A DNA stretch of 64,000 nucleotides from MB1-2 sp046566065. GTDB taxonomy: Bacteria; Actinomycetota; CADDZG01; WHSQ01. The DNA lies in assembly GCA_046566065.1 (NCBI GenBank), contig JBKHXK010000004.1:26616-90615 (forward strand), written 5' to 3'. The notes beneath the pieces are model-generated. The model was not told the DNA's origin. It saw only the letters and a list, made by a program, of their open reading frames with translations, and did no database searches. The position numbers and the translations under genes were made by a program. The first letter of the stretch is position 1; every line of letters starts with the position of its first letter. Below are positions 51,746 through 59,888 of this stretch, piece after piece.

Positions 51746-53233
51746 ATGCCCTCTGAGCTCGACTCGATCGCAGGGCGCTACGTCCTCGAACGACGGATAT
51801 CGCAGGGGGGCATGGCGACCGTCTGGCAGGCCCGCGATGACGTGCTCGCCCGGCCCGTCGCTATCAAGATCCTCCACCCACACCTCTCGCAGGACGACGG
51901 CTTCCTCGAGCGCTTCCGTCGCGAGGCCCTGGCGGCCGCCCGACTGACCCATCCGAACATCGTGTCGATCTACGACACGGGCACGGTGGAGTCCACGGAC
52001 GGAGAGCCGGACCTCCAATACATCGTCATGGAGCACTGCAGCCAAGGAACGCTTGAGGACCTCCTGCGCACGGAGGGTCCCCTCTCACCAGAGCGTGTCG
52101 CTGCGATCGGTATAAGCATCTGTGAGGCACTGTCCTACGCCCACCGACACGGCATCGTTCATCGAGACGTCAAGCCCGCCAACGTGCTCATCGCTAACGA
52201 TGGCTCCTTGAAGGTTGCCGACTTCGGGATCGCCAAAGCCGCGTTCGCGAAGAAGGACATCACGACAACGGGATCGATCCTGGGGACCGTCACCTATCTG
52301 TCCCCTGAGCAAGGCCGCGGGGAGGAGCCCGATCATCGTTCGGACCTCTATGGCCTGGGGGTCGTCCTGTACGAACTGGCCGTCGGCCGCCCCCCGTTCG
52401 CCGGAGAGACCCAGATCGCGACCGCGATGATGCATGTGAAGGACCCACCTCCGTCGCTCAGAAGCATCCGCGCTGGAGTACCGCGCTCGTTGGAGACGGT
52501 GATCATGCGAGCACTGGCGAAGGACCCAAGCGAGCGGTTCGAGTCGGCCGACGACATGCGGCGAGCGCTGGCCTCCCAGGGTGGCGGCAACGGCGCAACC
52601 GCTACGTTCGCCGTTGGGGCCCCGGCCCCCACGCGCTCGACATCGGCACCTGGACCCTCAGGCGATACCGGATGGATAGTGCGCGTGATCGTCGCTCTGG
52701 CCGTGGTGGTGTTGGCGGCGCTGGCCATTGCGAGCCTCACGGACGAGGACTCGGGCGACCTGCCGGGGCGGGGCGGGCGGGAGCAGCCGGGCGGGGGAGG
52801 CGCGGCCCCCTTCGAGGTGACGGCCGTGGAGGACTTCGATCCCCACGGCGGCGACGGCGAGCACCCAGACGAGGCCAGGCTCGCGGCCGACGGGGACGAC
52901 GGCACCGCCTGGACCACGCAGAGCTACTCCGCTTCGTTGGAGCTGCAGGGCAAGCCGGGCGTCGGTCTCGTCTTCGACCTGGGCGAGCCGCGCGCCGTCG
53001 AGGAGGTGTCGGTCACCGGGTCGCCCGGGATCACGTTCGAGGTCCGCTATGCGGACGAGGTGGCTTCGGACGAGGTGGGCTTCGAGACGGCCGGAGAAGC
53101 AAGAACGGGATCGGGCGCGACGAGCGTGGAGACCCAGGGGGCCGAAGCCCGCTACTGGTTGATCTGGATCACCGTGCTTTCGGAGAGCGGCGCGGGTACC
53201 GCTTCCGTCTACGAGGTGGAGTTCCGTGGCTGA
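51746..53233 (+). CDS. PknB-like Ser/Thr kinase with discoidin-like ectodomain
   Basis: 495 residues. Kinase domain residues 11-275: Gly loop RISQGGMATVW (first Gly is Ser), Lys41 in VAIKIL, catalytic HRDVKPANV (Asp141, Asn146), DFG at 159-161, activation loop TTTGSILGTVTYLSPEQ. All catalytic residues are present, so it should be active. One membrane span (about 310-331) leads to an outside domain (about 357-495) with a LAADGDDGTAWTTQSY tract typical of F5/8-type-C/discoidin folds, which bind sugars. It lacks PASTA repeats. Its stop lies inside the sigma gene start (8-base overlap). Confidence 0.92.
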   Translation: MPSELDSIAGRYVLERRISQGGMATVWQARDDVLARPVAIKILHPHLSQDDGFLERFRREALAAARLTHPNIVSIYDTGTVESTDGEPDLQYIVMEHCSQGTLEDLLRTEGPLSPERVAAIGISICEALSYAHRHGIVHRDVKPANVLIANDGSLKVADFGIAKAAFAKKDITTTGSILGTVTYLSPEQGRGEEPDHRSDLYGLGVVLYELAVGRPPFAGETQIATAMMHVKDPPPSLRSIRAGVPRSLETVIMRALAKDPSERFESADDMRRALASQGGGNGATATFAVGAPAPTRSTSAPGPSGDTGWIVRVIVALAVVVLAALAIASLTDEDSGDLPGRGGREQPGGGGAAPFEVTAVEDFDPHGGDGEHPDEARLAADGDDGTAWTTQSYSASLELQGKPGVGLVFDLGEPRAVEEVSVTGSPGITFEVRYADEVASDEVGFETAGEARTGSGATSVETQGAEARYWLIWITVLSESGAGTASVYEVEFRG

Positions 53234-53795
53234 ATCCCGGAGCGACGAAGACCTCCTGCGCAGCTTCGTAGCCGGCAACGAGAGCTCGTTCACCGAGCTG
53301 ATGCGGCGCCACGAAGATCGCATCTTCGCCATGGCCTTCCGGATGACCGGTGACCGAGGAGACGCGCTCGATGCCACCCAGGAGACCTTCGTCACCGCCT
53401 TCCGGCAAGCCTCGCAGTTCCGCTTCGACTCGTCCTTCGGGACCTGGCTGTATCGCGTCGGCATCAACGCATGCCACGACCTCCTGCGTAAGCGCAAGAG
53501 GTGGACCCTGCGATCTGAGGACGACGACGAGCAGGAGCCGGACCGAACGGGGCCCGTCCTGGACGAAGCTGTCGCCCTGCGGCTGGATCTCACGCGAGCT
53601 CTTGCGGAATTACCCTCCGAGTACCGAGAAGCGGTGGTCATGCACGACATCGGCGGGGTCCCTTACGACGAGATCGCCCGCATCACCGACGCAAGGATCG
53701 GGACCGTGAAATCCCGGATCAGCCGGGGGCGGCGGCGACTTGCCGAGCTGCTGGAACAACCCACCCCCCCGGGCGGGTCAAAGGAACAGATATGA
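53226..53795 (+). CDS. ECF sigma factor (SigM-like position)
   Basis: 189 residues. Region 2 (ELMRRHEDRIFAMAFRMTGDRGDALDATQETFVTAF) and region 4 (LPSEYREAVVMHDIGGVPYDEIARIT...GTVKSRISRGRRRLAELL) are complete. It sits between the kinase and an anti-sigma gene and before trxB, the place of sigM in mycobacteria. GTG start at 53226. The stop overlaps the anti-sigma ATG (ATGA), a normal sigma/anti-sigma pair. Confidence 0.93.
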   Translation: MAESRSDEDLLRSFVAGNESSFTELMRRHEDRIFAMAFRMTGDRGDALDATQETFVTAFRQASQFRFDSSFGTWLYRVGINACHDLLRKRKRWTLRSEDDDEQEPDRTGPVLDEAVALRLDLTRALAELPSEYREAVVMHDIGGVPYDEIARITDARIGTVKSRISRGRRRLAELLEQPTPPGGSKEQI

Positions 53796-54691
53796 ACGCT
53801 TCAGATCACGAGCGCTGCTCAGAGCTTCTGGCCTCACAGGTCCGGGGTGAGCTCGGCGCGGAGGAAGCCGCCTGGATAGAGGAGCACCTGGCGACCTGCT
53901 CCGACTGCAGAGCGGAGCGAGCGGCCCTCCAGGCGTTGCTGGCGGGAGAGGTCGAGCCCCTGTCGGACACGGAGCGAGCACGGCTGCGGCGCTCCGTGTT
54001 GAGCAGCGTCCAGAGGACCGGAGTCGAGACCGCCACCGTGACGGCTCTACCCCAGAGAGGCGCGCGGGCGTTCCAGCTTCTCGGCGCGGCAGCATTGCTC
54101 GTGATCATCGGCGTCTTCATGTTCTCTTCGGGTCTGCTCGGTGGAGACGACTCCGCCGTTCAGGAGAGCGCGGGCGGGGATGCGGGGTCGAGCAGGGAGG
54201 TTTCCGCACCGGCGCAGGATGCCGAGGCTCTGGAGGCCGACGACGGAGCCGGTTCGTCCGTGACCTCCGGTGCGGCCGCCCCCGAGCCCACCTTCCGTAG
54301 GTCGCTAGGACAGATCACCGGCAAACGGTTGGCGAGACTCGGACGCCGGGGGCTTCCGTTGGTCATCTTCTCCCGGGCCTACAGCGCCGAACAGGTCCCG
54401 GGACTGCAGACCGCGTTCCGCGATCGCCTGGCGTCGGCCGCGGGCCCGAAGGGCGACATCGTGAAGCAGTGCTCGGACCTGGTCACCTCTGCCTTCCCCA
54501 ACTCGCTGCCGGCCTACGGCGCGCTCGCAACGCTCGAGAAGCTGAAGGGCAGAGAGGTCCTCGTGCTCGCGTTCGCCTGGACCGACGCTGCCTCCGGCCC
54601 TCTCGACCAATCCATGGTCTGGGCATGGCCGTCCGATAACTGCGATCAGCCCGTCGAATATTTCAAGAACGTCATCCAGCCGGAGCGCTGA
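53792..54691 (+). CDS. Anti-sigma factor with zinc-binding (zf-HC2) domain
   Basis: 299 residues. N-terminal zf-HC2 motif: Cys9, His32, Cys36, Cys39 (EEHLATCSDC), the ZAS fold that holds ECF sigmas and may respond to redox state. One membrane span (about 94-117), then an acidic linker and an outside domain with no known fold (residues 165-299, with QVPGLQTAFRDRLASAAG and VLVLAFAWTD). Coupled to the sigma gene by ATGA. Confidence 0.88.
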   Translation: MNASDHERCSELLASQVRGELGAEEAAWIEEHLATCSDCRAERAALQALLAGEVEPLSDTERARLRRSVLSSVQRTGVETATVTALPQRGARAFQLLGAAALLVIIGVFMFSSGLLGGDDSAVQESAGGDAGSSREVSAPAQDAEALEADDGAGSSVTSGAAAPEPTFRRSLGQITGKRLARLGRRGLPLVIFSRAYSAEQVPGLQTAFRDRLASAAGPKGDIVKQCSDLVTSAFPNSLPAYGALATLEKLKGREVLVLAFAWTDAASGPLDQSMVWAWPSDNCDQPVEYFKNVIQPER

Positions 54692-54725
54692 AGGCGGGGA
54701 ATCAAGCCGGGAGCCCTCTCGTTGA

Positions 54726-54731
54726 TAGGTT
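54726..54731 (+). promoter_or_regulatory. -10 element of trxB (leaderless)
   Basis: TAGGTT ends 7 bases before the ATG at 54739, which supports this ATG over the one at 54733. Confidence 0.45.
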
Positions 54732-54738
54732 CATGACC

Positions 54739-55683
54739 ATGTCTAGCGAGAAGCGCAAGGTGACGATCATCGGTTCCGGCCCCGCCGGATTGACCGCGGC
54801 GGTGTACACCGCTCGAGCCAATCTCGAGCCACTAGTGATCGAAGGGATCCAGGCCGGCGGACAGCTCATGTTGACCACCGAGGTCGAGAACTATCCGGGC
54901 TTCATCGACGGGATCATGGGCCCGGAGCTGATGGAGAACATGCGGGCCCAGGCCGCCCGCTTCGGCACCGAGTACCTCACCGACAACGTCACCGGCGTCG
55001 ACTTCAGCAAGCCGCCATTCCACATCACCACGTCTGAGCGTGAGATCGAGAGCGACACCGTCATCATCTCCACGGGCGCGTCCGCTCTGATGCTTGGGGT
55101 GCCCGGCGAGAAGGAGCTCCTCGGTCACGGCGTCTCCACCTGCGCGACCTGCGACGGCTTCTTCTTCCGTAACCAGGAGCTTGTCGTGGTCGGCGGAGGC
55201 GACTCCGCCATGGAGGAGGCCAACTTCCTGACACGCTTCGCGACGAAGGTAACGGTGGTTCACCGCCGCGACACGCTGCGTGCGTCGAAGATCATGCAGG
55301 ACAGGGCGATGAACAATCCGAAGATCGAGTTCATCTGGGATTCGCAGGTCACCGAGATCTTCGGCAACGGCAAGGTGGCCGGCGTTCGCCTGAAGAACCT
55401 CAAGACCGGCGAAGAGACCGAGCTCGCGACCGGGGGCGTCTTCGTAGCGATCGGCCACACCCCCAACACCAAGCTGTTCGAAGGTCAGCTCGAGCTGGCG
55501 GGTGGATACATCGTGACCCGTGGCGAGGACACCCAGACCTCGGTCCCCGGGGTTTTCGCCGCCGGCGACGTCGTCGACTTCCGTTATCGACAGGCGATCA
55601 CAGCTGCCGGCATGGGTTGCATGGCCGCCATCGACGCCGAGCGCTACCTCGAGGGCATGCCCGTCACAGAACACGCCTGGTAA
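54739..55683 (+). CDS. trxB: Thioredoxin reductase TrxB
   Basis: 314 residues. FAD site TIIGSGPAGLTAAVYTARA, NADPH site VVVGGGDSAMEEANFL, redox pair CATC at 135-138 (STCATCDGFFF) and the C-terminal FAD motif VFAAGDVVDFRYRQAITAAGMGC. Reduces thioredoxin with NADPH. It follows the sigma/anti-sigma pair but has its own promoter hexamer. No thioredoxin gene follows, unlike mycobacterial trxB2-trxC. An ATG two codons upstream is the alternative start. Confidence 0.95.
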   Translation: MSSEKRKVTIIGSGPAGLTAAVYTARANLEPLVIEGIQAGGQLMLTTEVENYPGFIDGIMGPELMENMRAQAARFGTEYLTDNVTGVDFSKPPFHITTSEREIESDTVIISTGASALMLGVPGEKELLGHGVSTCATCDGFFFRNQELVVVGGGDSAMEEANFLTRFATKVTVVHRRDTLRASKIMQDRAMNNPKIEFIWDSQVTEIFGNGKVAGVRLKNLKTGEETELATGGVFVAIGHTPNTKLFEGQLELAGGYIVTRGEDTQTSVPGVFAAGDVVDFRYRQAITAAGMGCMAAIDAERYLEGMPVTEHAW

Positions 55684-55705
55684 CCGACCCCTTCCTCACC
55701 GAAGC

Positions 55706-55711
55706 TACGCT
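55706..55711 (+). promoter_or_regulatory. -10 element of the M23 peptidase gene
   Basis: TACGCT ends 8 bases before the ATG at 55720; no ribosome binding site is present. Confidence 0.4.
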
Positions 55712-55719
55712 GCTTGATC

Positions 55720-56301
55720 ATGTCTAAACGCGCTCTGATCTTCGGAACGGTGCTGCTCGCGGTCGCTGGCTCCCCCCTTGCGATCGCCCGCACGACAGCG
55801 CGTTACCTGCCGGCCAAGATCGTCGAGGAGCGGACGTTCCCCGTGGCTCGCACGTCCTGGTATTCGGTCATCAACTTCCGTAACGACTGGGGCGCGCCAC
55901 GCATGCGATTCGAGAAAGGTCGATGGCGCCAGACCGGCGTCCACGAGGGTGTCGACATCTACGCGGAGCCGGGGACCCCCATCCGATCGATCACCGGCGG
56001 ACGGATCGAGAATCTGGGTTGGACCTTCTATTCGGGTTGGCGGGTCGGTGTGAGAGGTGATGACGGCCGCTACTGGTTCTACGCGCACATGCAGCGCTTC
56101 GCTCCAGCCCTGAGCGAGGGGCAGCGGGTCGAAGCGGGGACACCTCTCGGTGAGGTCGGCAACACCGGCTACGGAGAGATCCCGGGACACGCAGACGAGT
56201 TCTCCCCCCACCTGCACCTCGGCATCCAGGAGGGCAACGGTGACTGGTCGAACCCGTATCCGCTGCTGCGCGACCTCTACCGGGTGGCGACGAGCTCGTG
56301 A
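55720..56301 (+). CDS. Exported M23 (LytM-type) peptidase
   Basis: 193 residues. An N-terminal hydrophobic segment (ALIFGTVLLAVAGSPLAIA) serves as signal peptide or anchor. The M23 zinc site is complete: His75 and Asp79 in VHEGVDIYAEPGTP, His164 and His166 in PHLHLG; His123 in WFYAHM is the general base. It should cleave peptidoglycan cross-bridges. Its stop overlaps the GTG of the amidase-domain gene (GTGA), tying the two together. Confidence 0.9.
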   Translation: MSKRALIFGTVLLAVAGSPLAIARTTARYLPAKIVEERTFPVARTSWYSVINFRNDWGAPRMRFEKGRWRQTGVHEGVDIYAEPGTPIRSITGGRIENLGWTFYSGWRVGVRGDDGRYWFYAHMQRFAPALSEGQRVEAGTPLGEVGNTGYGEIPGHADEFSPHLHLGIQEGNGDWSNPYPLLRDLYRVATSS

Positions 56302-57344
56302 GGGGGTTGATCCGCGAGGGCGACCGTTCCCAGGAGGTCGCCGACGTCCAGTCCCGCTTGCGCGCCCTGAAGCTTCGGATCGAAGACGAGAACGGCTACT
56401 TCGGAGCTTCGACCAAGGAGGCTGTTCGCCAGTTCCAACAGCAACGCGGGATCCTGGCGGACGGCATCGTCGGGCCGAACACCTGGGACGAGCTCGTCGA
56501 AGCCTCGTGGCAGTTGGGCGACCGGCCGCTCTATCTGAAAGTGCCCGTGCTGCGCGGCGACGACGTCTTGGCCCTGCAGAGCAGACTCAACGCCCTTGGG
56601 TTCGACGCCGGCCGCGAGGACGGCATCTTCGGGCGGTCTACCTACGAAGGGGTGAGGGCCTTCCAGCGCGAGTACGGCGTCATGGAGGACGGCATATTCG
56701 GGCGCGCCAGCCACGCCGCGTTGATGGGTCTTCGCGTCGACAGGCCGGGAACCGCCTCGAAGCTGCGCGAGGAGCTCCGGCGTGCCGAGACCGGTCTGCG
56801 AGGCGCCCTGGTGATGGTCGATCCGGGCCACGGCGGCAACGACCCTGGAGAGATCGGGCCCAACGGAACGGCCGAGGCAGACGTCTGCTGGCGGCTCGCC
56901 CTCCGGGTCGCCGAGCGTCTCGCGCCCCTGGGTGCCCACATCCGCTTCACCCGTACGGAGGTGGAGAACCCCGATGCCAGCGAGCGCGCTCGACGAGCGA
57001 ACGAGGCCGACGCCGATCTCTACCTCGCGCTACACCTCAACGCCCATACCTCCGGCGGGCCCGCCGAAGGCGTCACGACCTTCCACTTCGGAGAGTCGCG
57101 CTCCGGCGAGCAACTCGCGGAAACGCTGCAGGACGAGATCGTCAAGTTGGGATTCAAAGATTGCCGCAGCCATGCTCGCTCGTATCCGATCCTGCGCGAG
57201 ACCCGGATGCCGGCTGTGTTGGTCGAGCCCGGTTTCATCACGAATCCGGACGACGAGAAGCGCCTAAGCGACCCCGACGTCCTGTCGGCTTTGGCCGACG
57301 CGATATCCCGCGGCGTCGTCCACTTCTTCGAGAGCGCGGTCTAG
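56298..57344 (+). CDS. cwlM: CwlM-like protein: two peptidoglycan-binding domains and Amidase_3
   Basis: 348 residues. Two PG_binding_1 repeats (about 8-70 and 85-145, with GYFGASTKEAVRQFQ and GIFGRSTYEGVRAFQ) precede an Amidase_3 domain (about 168-345). Zinc ligands His178 (VDPGHGGND), Glu193 and His246 (ALHLNAH), and catalytic Glu310 (LVEPGFITN), are all present. No signal peptide or membrane span is seen, as in mycobacterial CwlM, a cytoplasmic regulator of MurA that is phosphorylated by PknB. The gene order (trxB ... cwlM, parB, parA) is also the same. Whether it is enzyme, regulator or both is open. Confidence 0.85.
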   Translation: MRGLIREGDRSQEVADVQSRLRALKLRIEDENGYFGASTKEAVRQFQQQRGILADGIVGPNTWDELVEASWQLGDRPLYLKVPVLRGDDVLALQSRLNALGFDAGREDGIFGRSTYEGVRAFQREYGVMEDGIFGRASHAALMGLRVDRPGTASKLREELRRAETGLRGALVMVDPGHGGNDPGEIGPNGTAEADVCWRLALRVAERLAPLGAHIRFTRTEVENPDASERARRANEADADLYLALHLNAHTSGGPAEGVTTFHFGESRSGEQLAETLQDEIVKLGFKDCRSHARSYPILRETRMPAVLVEPGFITNPDDEKRLSDPDVLSALADAISRGVVHFFESAV

Positions 57345-58261
57345 GAGACCCTCACCTCTTCGGACTCAACAGCAGCGACCGAGGTGCTCGCTCCCTCCGT
57401 ACGCCCGGTCATGATCTGAAGCAAGCGCTCGAGCTCGTCGACCGAAACGAAGTCGAGCACGATCTTTCCCTTGCGCTTGCCCATCTCCACTCGCACGCGC
57501 GTCTGGAGGTGATCCGAGAGACGACGTTGCGCTTCGAGCGCGACGGCGGACCGCTCACCGGTGGCGCTCTTCCGCGGCCCCCCCGTCGACATGGCCTGAT
57601 AACGCCGCACCAGGTCCTCGACCTCCCGAACCGAAAGGGACTCGTCCGCGGCGCGGCGCGCCAGACGATGCTGCAGCGGGTTGCCCTGCAGCGCCAGCAG
57701 GGCCCTGCCATGCCCGGCGGTCAGACGCCCCGACGTGAGCAACCGCTGCACCTCCACCGGCAACTCGAGGAGGCGGAGCGCGTTCGCGATCGTGACCCGG
57801 TTGCGTCCGAGCTTCGATCCCAGAGCCTCCTGCGTGAGGCCACCCTCTTCCATCAGCTGCTTGTAGGCGGCCGCCTCTTCGATCGGGTTGAGGTCCGAGC
57901 GATGGACGTTCTCTACCAGTGCCCTCTCCAGTGACCCGCGCTCGTCCGTTTCGACGATGACGATGGGCACCTCCGTCAACCCCGCCAAGCGGGCCGCCCG
58001 AAGGCGCCTCTCCCCCGCTATCAGCTCGTAGCCGCCCGCCGTCGGCCGAACGAGCACGGGTTGCAGGACGCCCAGCTCGCCGATCGAAGCCGCGAGCTCC
58101 TGCAGCGCCTCCTCGTCGAAGGTGTCGCGCGGCTGACGCGGATTCGGCACGATCGAATCGATCCCCGCGCTGGCGATCCCGCCGCGACGCTCCAGTCCAG
58201 GTTCGTTGGTCGGAGGCAGGAGCGCGTCCAACCCCCGGCCCAGGCCACTACGTCGACTCAT
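57341..58261 (-). CDS. parB: Chromosome-partitioning protein ParB
   Basis: 306 residues. SRRSGLGRGLDALLP start; the CTPase/ParB fold has LQELAASIGELGVLQPVLVR, YELIAGERRLRAARLAGL and RALVENVHRSDLNPIEEA; HTH TQEALGSKLGRNRVTIANALRLLELP. Loads on parS and spreads to drive origin segregation. ATG at 58261, 10 bases after parA. Its TAG and that of cwlM overlap in CTAG. Confidence 0.96.
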   Translation of the reverse strand: MSRRSGLGRGLDALLPPTNEPGLERRGGIASAGIDSIVPNPRQPRDTFDEEALQELAASIGELGVLQPVLVRPTAGGYELIAGERRLRAARLAGLTEVPIVIVETDERGSLERALVENVHRSDLNPIEEAAAYKQLMEEGGLTQEALGSKLGRNRVTIANALRLLELPVEVQRLLTSGRLTAGHGRALLALQGNPLQHRLARRAADESLSVREVEDLVRRYQAMSTGGPRKSATGERSAVALEAQRRLSDHLQTRVRVEMGKRKGKIVLDFVSVDELERLLQIMTGRTEGASTSVAAVESEEVRVS

Positions 58262-58271
58262 CTAGCTCCCC

Positions 58272-59312
58272 TCACTTCCGACTACCCACGGTCCAAGGCT
58301 CCATCCGTGGCCAGGTCTCATCCAGTCCTGCCGGCTCGGGGGCGACGGTTCCGTATCCACGTCCCCCGGGTCCGCGCTCGCCGGCGAGCTCGGCACGGAC
58401 CGATCCTTTGGGTGGTGGCGGTGGCGGTACGTGCACCTCGAGCCCGTACCGCTCCTCGACCTCGGCCGCAAGCAGCCGGTACGACACGGCGCCTCGCGAC
58501 GAGGGGTCCAGCGTGACCACGGGCTCGCCGAAAGACGGCGCTTCCGACAGTCGCACGCTGCGCGGGATCACGGTTGCGAAGACGGCTTCGCCGAAGTGGC
58601 TCCGCACCTCCTCGGTCACCTGACTCGACAGCTTGGTGCGCGCATCGAACATCGTCAGCAGGAACCCGACGATGCGCAGCTCGGCGTTCAACGAGCGCCG
58701 CACCCTCTCCGCGGTGGCGAGCAGCTGGCCGAGGCCCTCGAGGGCGTAGTACTCGCACTGCACCGGCACTATGAGGTCTTGCGCAGCCGCCAGCGCGTTG
58801 ATCGTGAGCAGTCCCAACGACGGCGGACAATCCAGGAAGATCAGGTCATACCGGTCTCGGATGGGCTCGAGTGCCTCCGCCAGCTTCCGCTCCCGGGCCA
58901 TCGCCCCCGCCAGCTCGATCTCGGCCCCGGCCAGGTCCAGCGAGGAGGGCACGCAGTCGAGCCCTTTGACCAGCGTCGGGCGGGCCACGCGTTCTGGAGA
59001 GGCTTCTCCGATAAGGAGGTCGTAGGACGAGAGCTCCACGGAGCGGTGATCCAACCCCACCCCTGTCGTGGCGTTGGCCTGCGGGTCCACGTCGACGATG
59101 AGGATCCTGTGGCCCCTCAACGCGAGAGCCGCCGCGAGGTTCACCGAGGTGGTCGTCTTCGCCACCCCCCCTTTCTGGTTGGCCACGCAGACGATCCGTC
59201 CGGCACCCGGAGATACGGGCCGTGTTTCCAGTAACTTCCAATCCGAGCTCAGCAGGGGAGGCCCTCCCTCAATCTCCACTTTATTTCCAGAAACACCCAG
59301 GTCAGCCGCCAT
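58272..59312 (-). CDS. parA: Chromosome-partitioning ATPase ParA
   Basis: 346 residues. Deviant Walker A KGGVAKTTT (in VANQKGGVAKTTTSVNLAAALA), Walker A' VDVDPQANATTG and Walker B LIFLDCPPSLGLLTINALAA. The C-terminus adds about 50 Pro/Gly-rich residues after EVHVPPPPPPKGS. ATG at 59312 lies 11 bases inside rsmG. It could start later near residue 24-35, since the first 35 residues are poorly structured. Confidence 0.95.
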   Translation of the reverse strand: MAADLGVSGNKVEIEGGPPLLSSDWKLLETRPVSPGAGRIVCVANQKGGVAKTTTSVNLAAALALRGHRILIVDVDPQANATTGVGLDHRSVELSSYDLLIGEASPERVARPTLVKGLDCVPSSLDLAGAEIELAGAMARERKLAEALEPIRDRYDLIFLDCPPSLGLLTINALAAAQDLIVPVQCEYYALEGLGQLLATAERVRRSLNAELRIVGFLLTMFDARTKLSSQVTEEVRSHFGEAVFATVIPRSVRLSEAPSFGEPVVTLDPSSRGAVSYRLLAAEVEERYGLEVHVPPPPPPKGSVRAELAGERGPGGRGYGTVAPEPAGLDETWPRMEPWTVGSRK

Positions 59313-59859
59313 CTTTCACGATTGTAATCAGCCCGGGTGCGGTTTCCTCGGCTTCTGGAGGTATCTCTGTGTTCGCACCGACGAACAGGGCGATCGTCCC
59401 CCCGGGAGCGACAAGGGGGGCGCAGATGTCCAGGGCCTCAGGCGGCGGAGCCAAGGCCCGGGCGATCGCGAGAACATGCGAGGCGCCCACGCCGGGACGG
59501 AGGGCCGCCTGCTCCGCGGTCACCGGCAGGACCTCGCAGCGCTCCAGATCGAGCTCTCGCACGACCTCCTCGAGGAAGGCCGCCCTGCGGGCTCGCGGCT
59601 CGATCAGTCGCCAGTGGCGGCCCGACGCGATCGCCAAGGGGATGCCGGGGAAGCCCGCGCCCGACCCGACGTCCACACAGGGTCCCGACCGGGCGGCCAG
59701 GACCAGGGGTAGAGCGCGCAGAGAATCCTCGATGTGGCGCTCGTAAAGCCTGGGGAGGTCGCGCGGGGAGATCAGATCCAGGCGCCTGGAGTAGGTGACC
59801 ACCATGTCGTGCAGGACGGCGAGGCGCTCCTGGGGGTCTCCCGAGGGAGGGTGTTTCAC
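59302..59859 (-). CDS. rsmG: 16S rRNA m7G527 methyltransferase RsmG
   Basis: 185 residues. SAM motif CVDVGSGAGFPGIPLAIA; YERHIEDSLRALPL and VTARA-like region (SHVLAIARALAPP) are typical of RsmG/GidB. GTG at 59859 (a parS-like sequence lies over it). Confidence 0.93.
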   Translation of the reverse strand: MKHPPSGDPQERLAVLHDMVVTYSRRLDLISPRDLPRLYERHIEDSLRALPLVLAARSGPCVDVGSGAGFPGIPLAIASGRHWRLIEPRARRAAFLEEVVRELDLERCEVLPVTAEQAALRPGVGASHVLAIARALAPPPEALDICAPLVAPGGTIALFVGANTEIPPEAEETAPGLITIVKDGG

Positions 59860-59867
59860 GTTTTACA
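59852..59867. promoter_or_regulatory. parS-like site at the rsmG start
   Basis: TGTTTCACGTTTTACA matches 13 of 16 bases of the parS consensus TGTTTCACGTGAAACA, with one arm perfect. It lies about 1.6 kb from parB, near the origin, where parS sites usually are. No better match was seen in the window. Confidence 0.45.
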
Positions 59868-59888
59868 CCCCTCTACCTGCACTAACGC

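Noticed and set aside
56150..57934. 594-codon open frame on the plus strand
   Set aside because: Covers the CwlM-like gene in another frame and then the antisense of parB. It is Arg-rich and has no domain.
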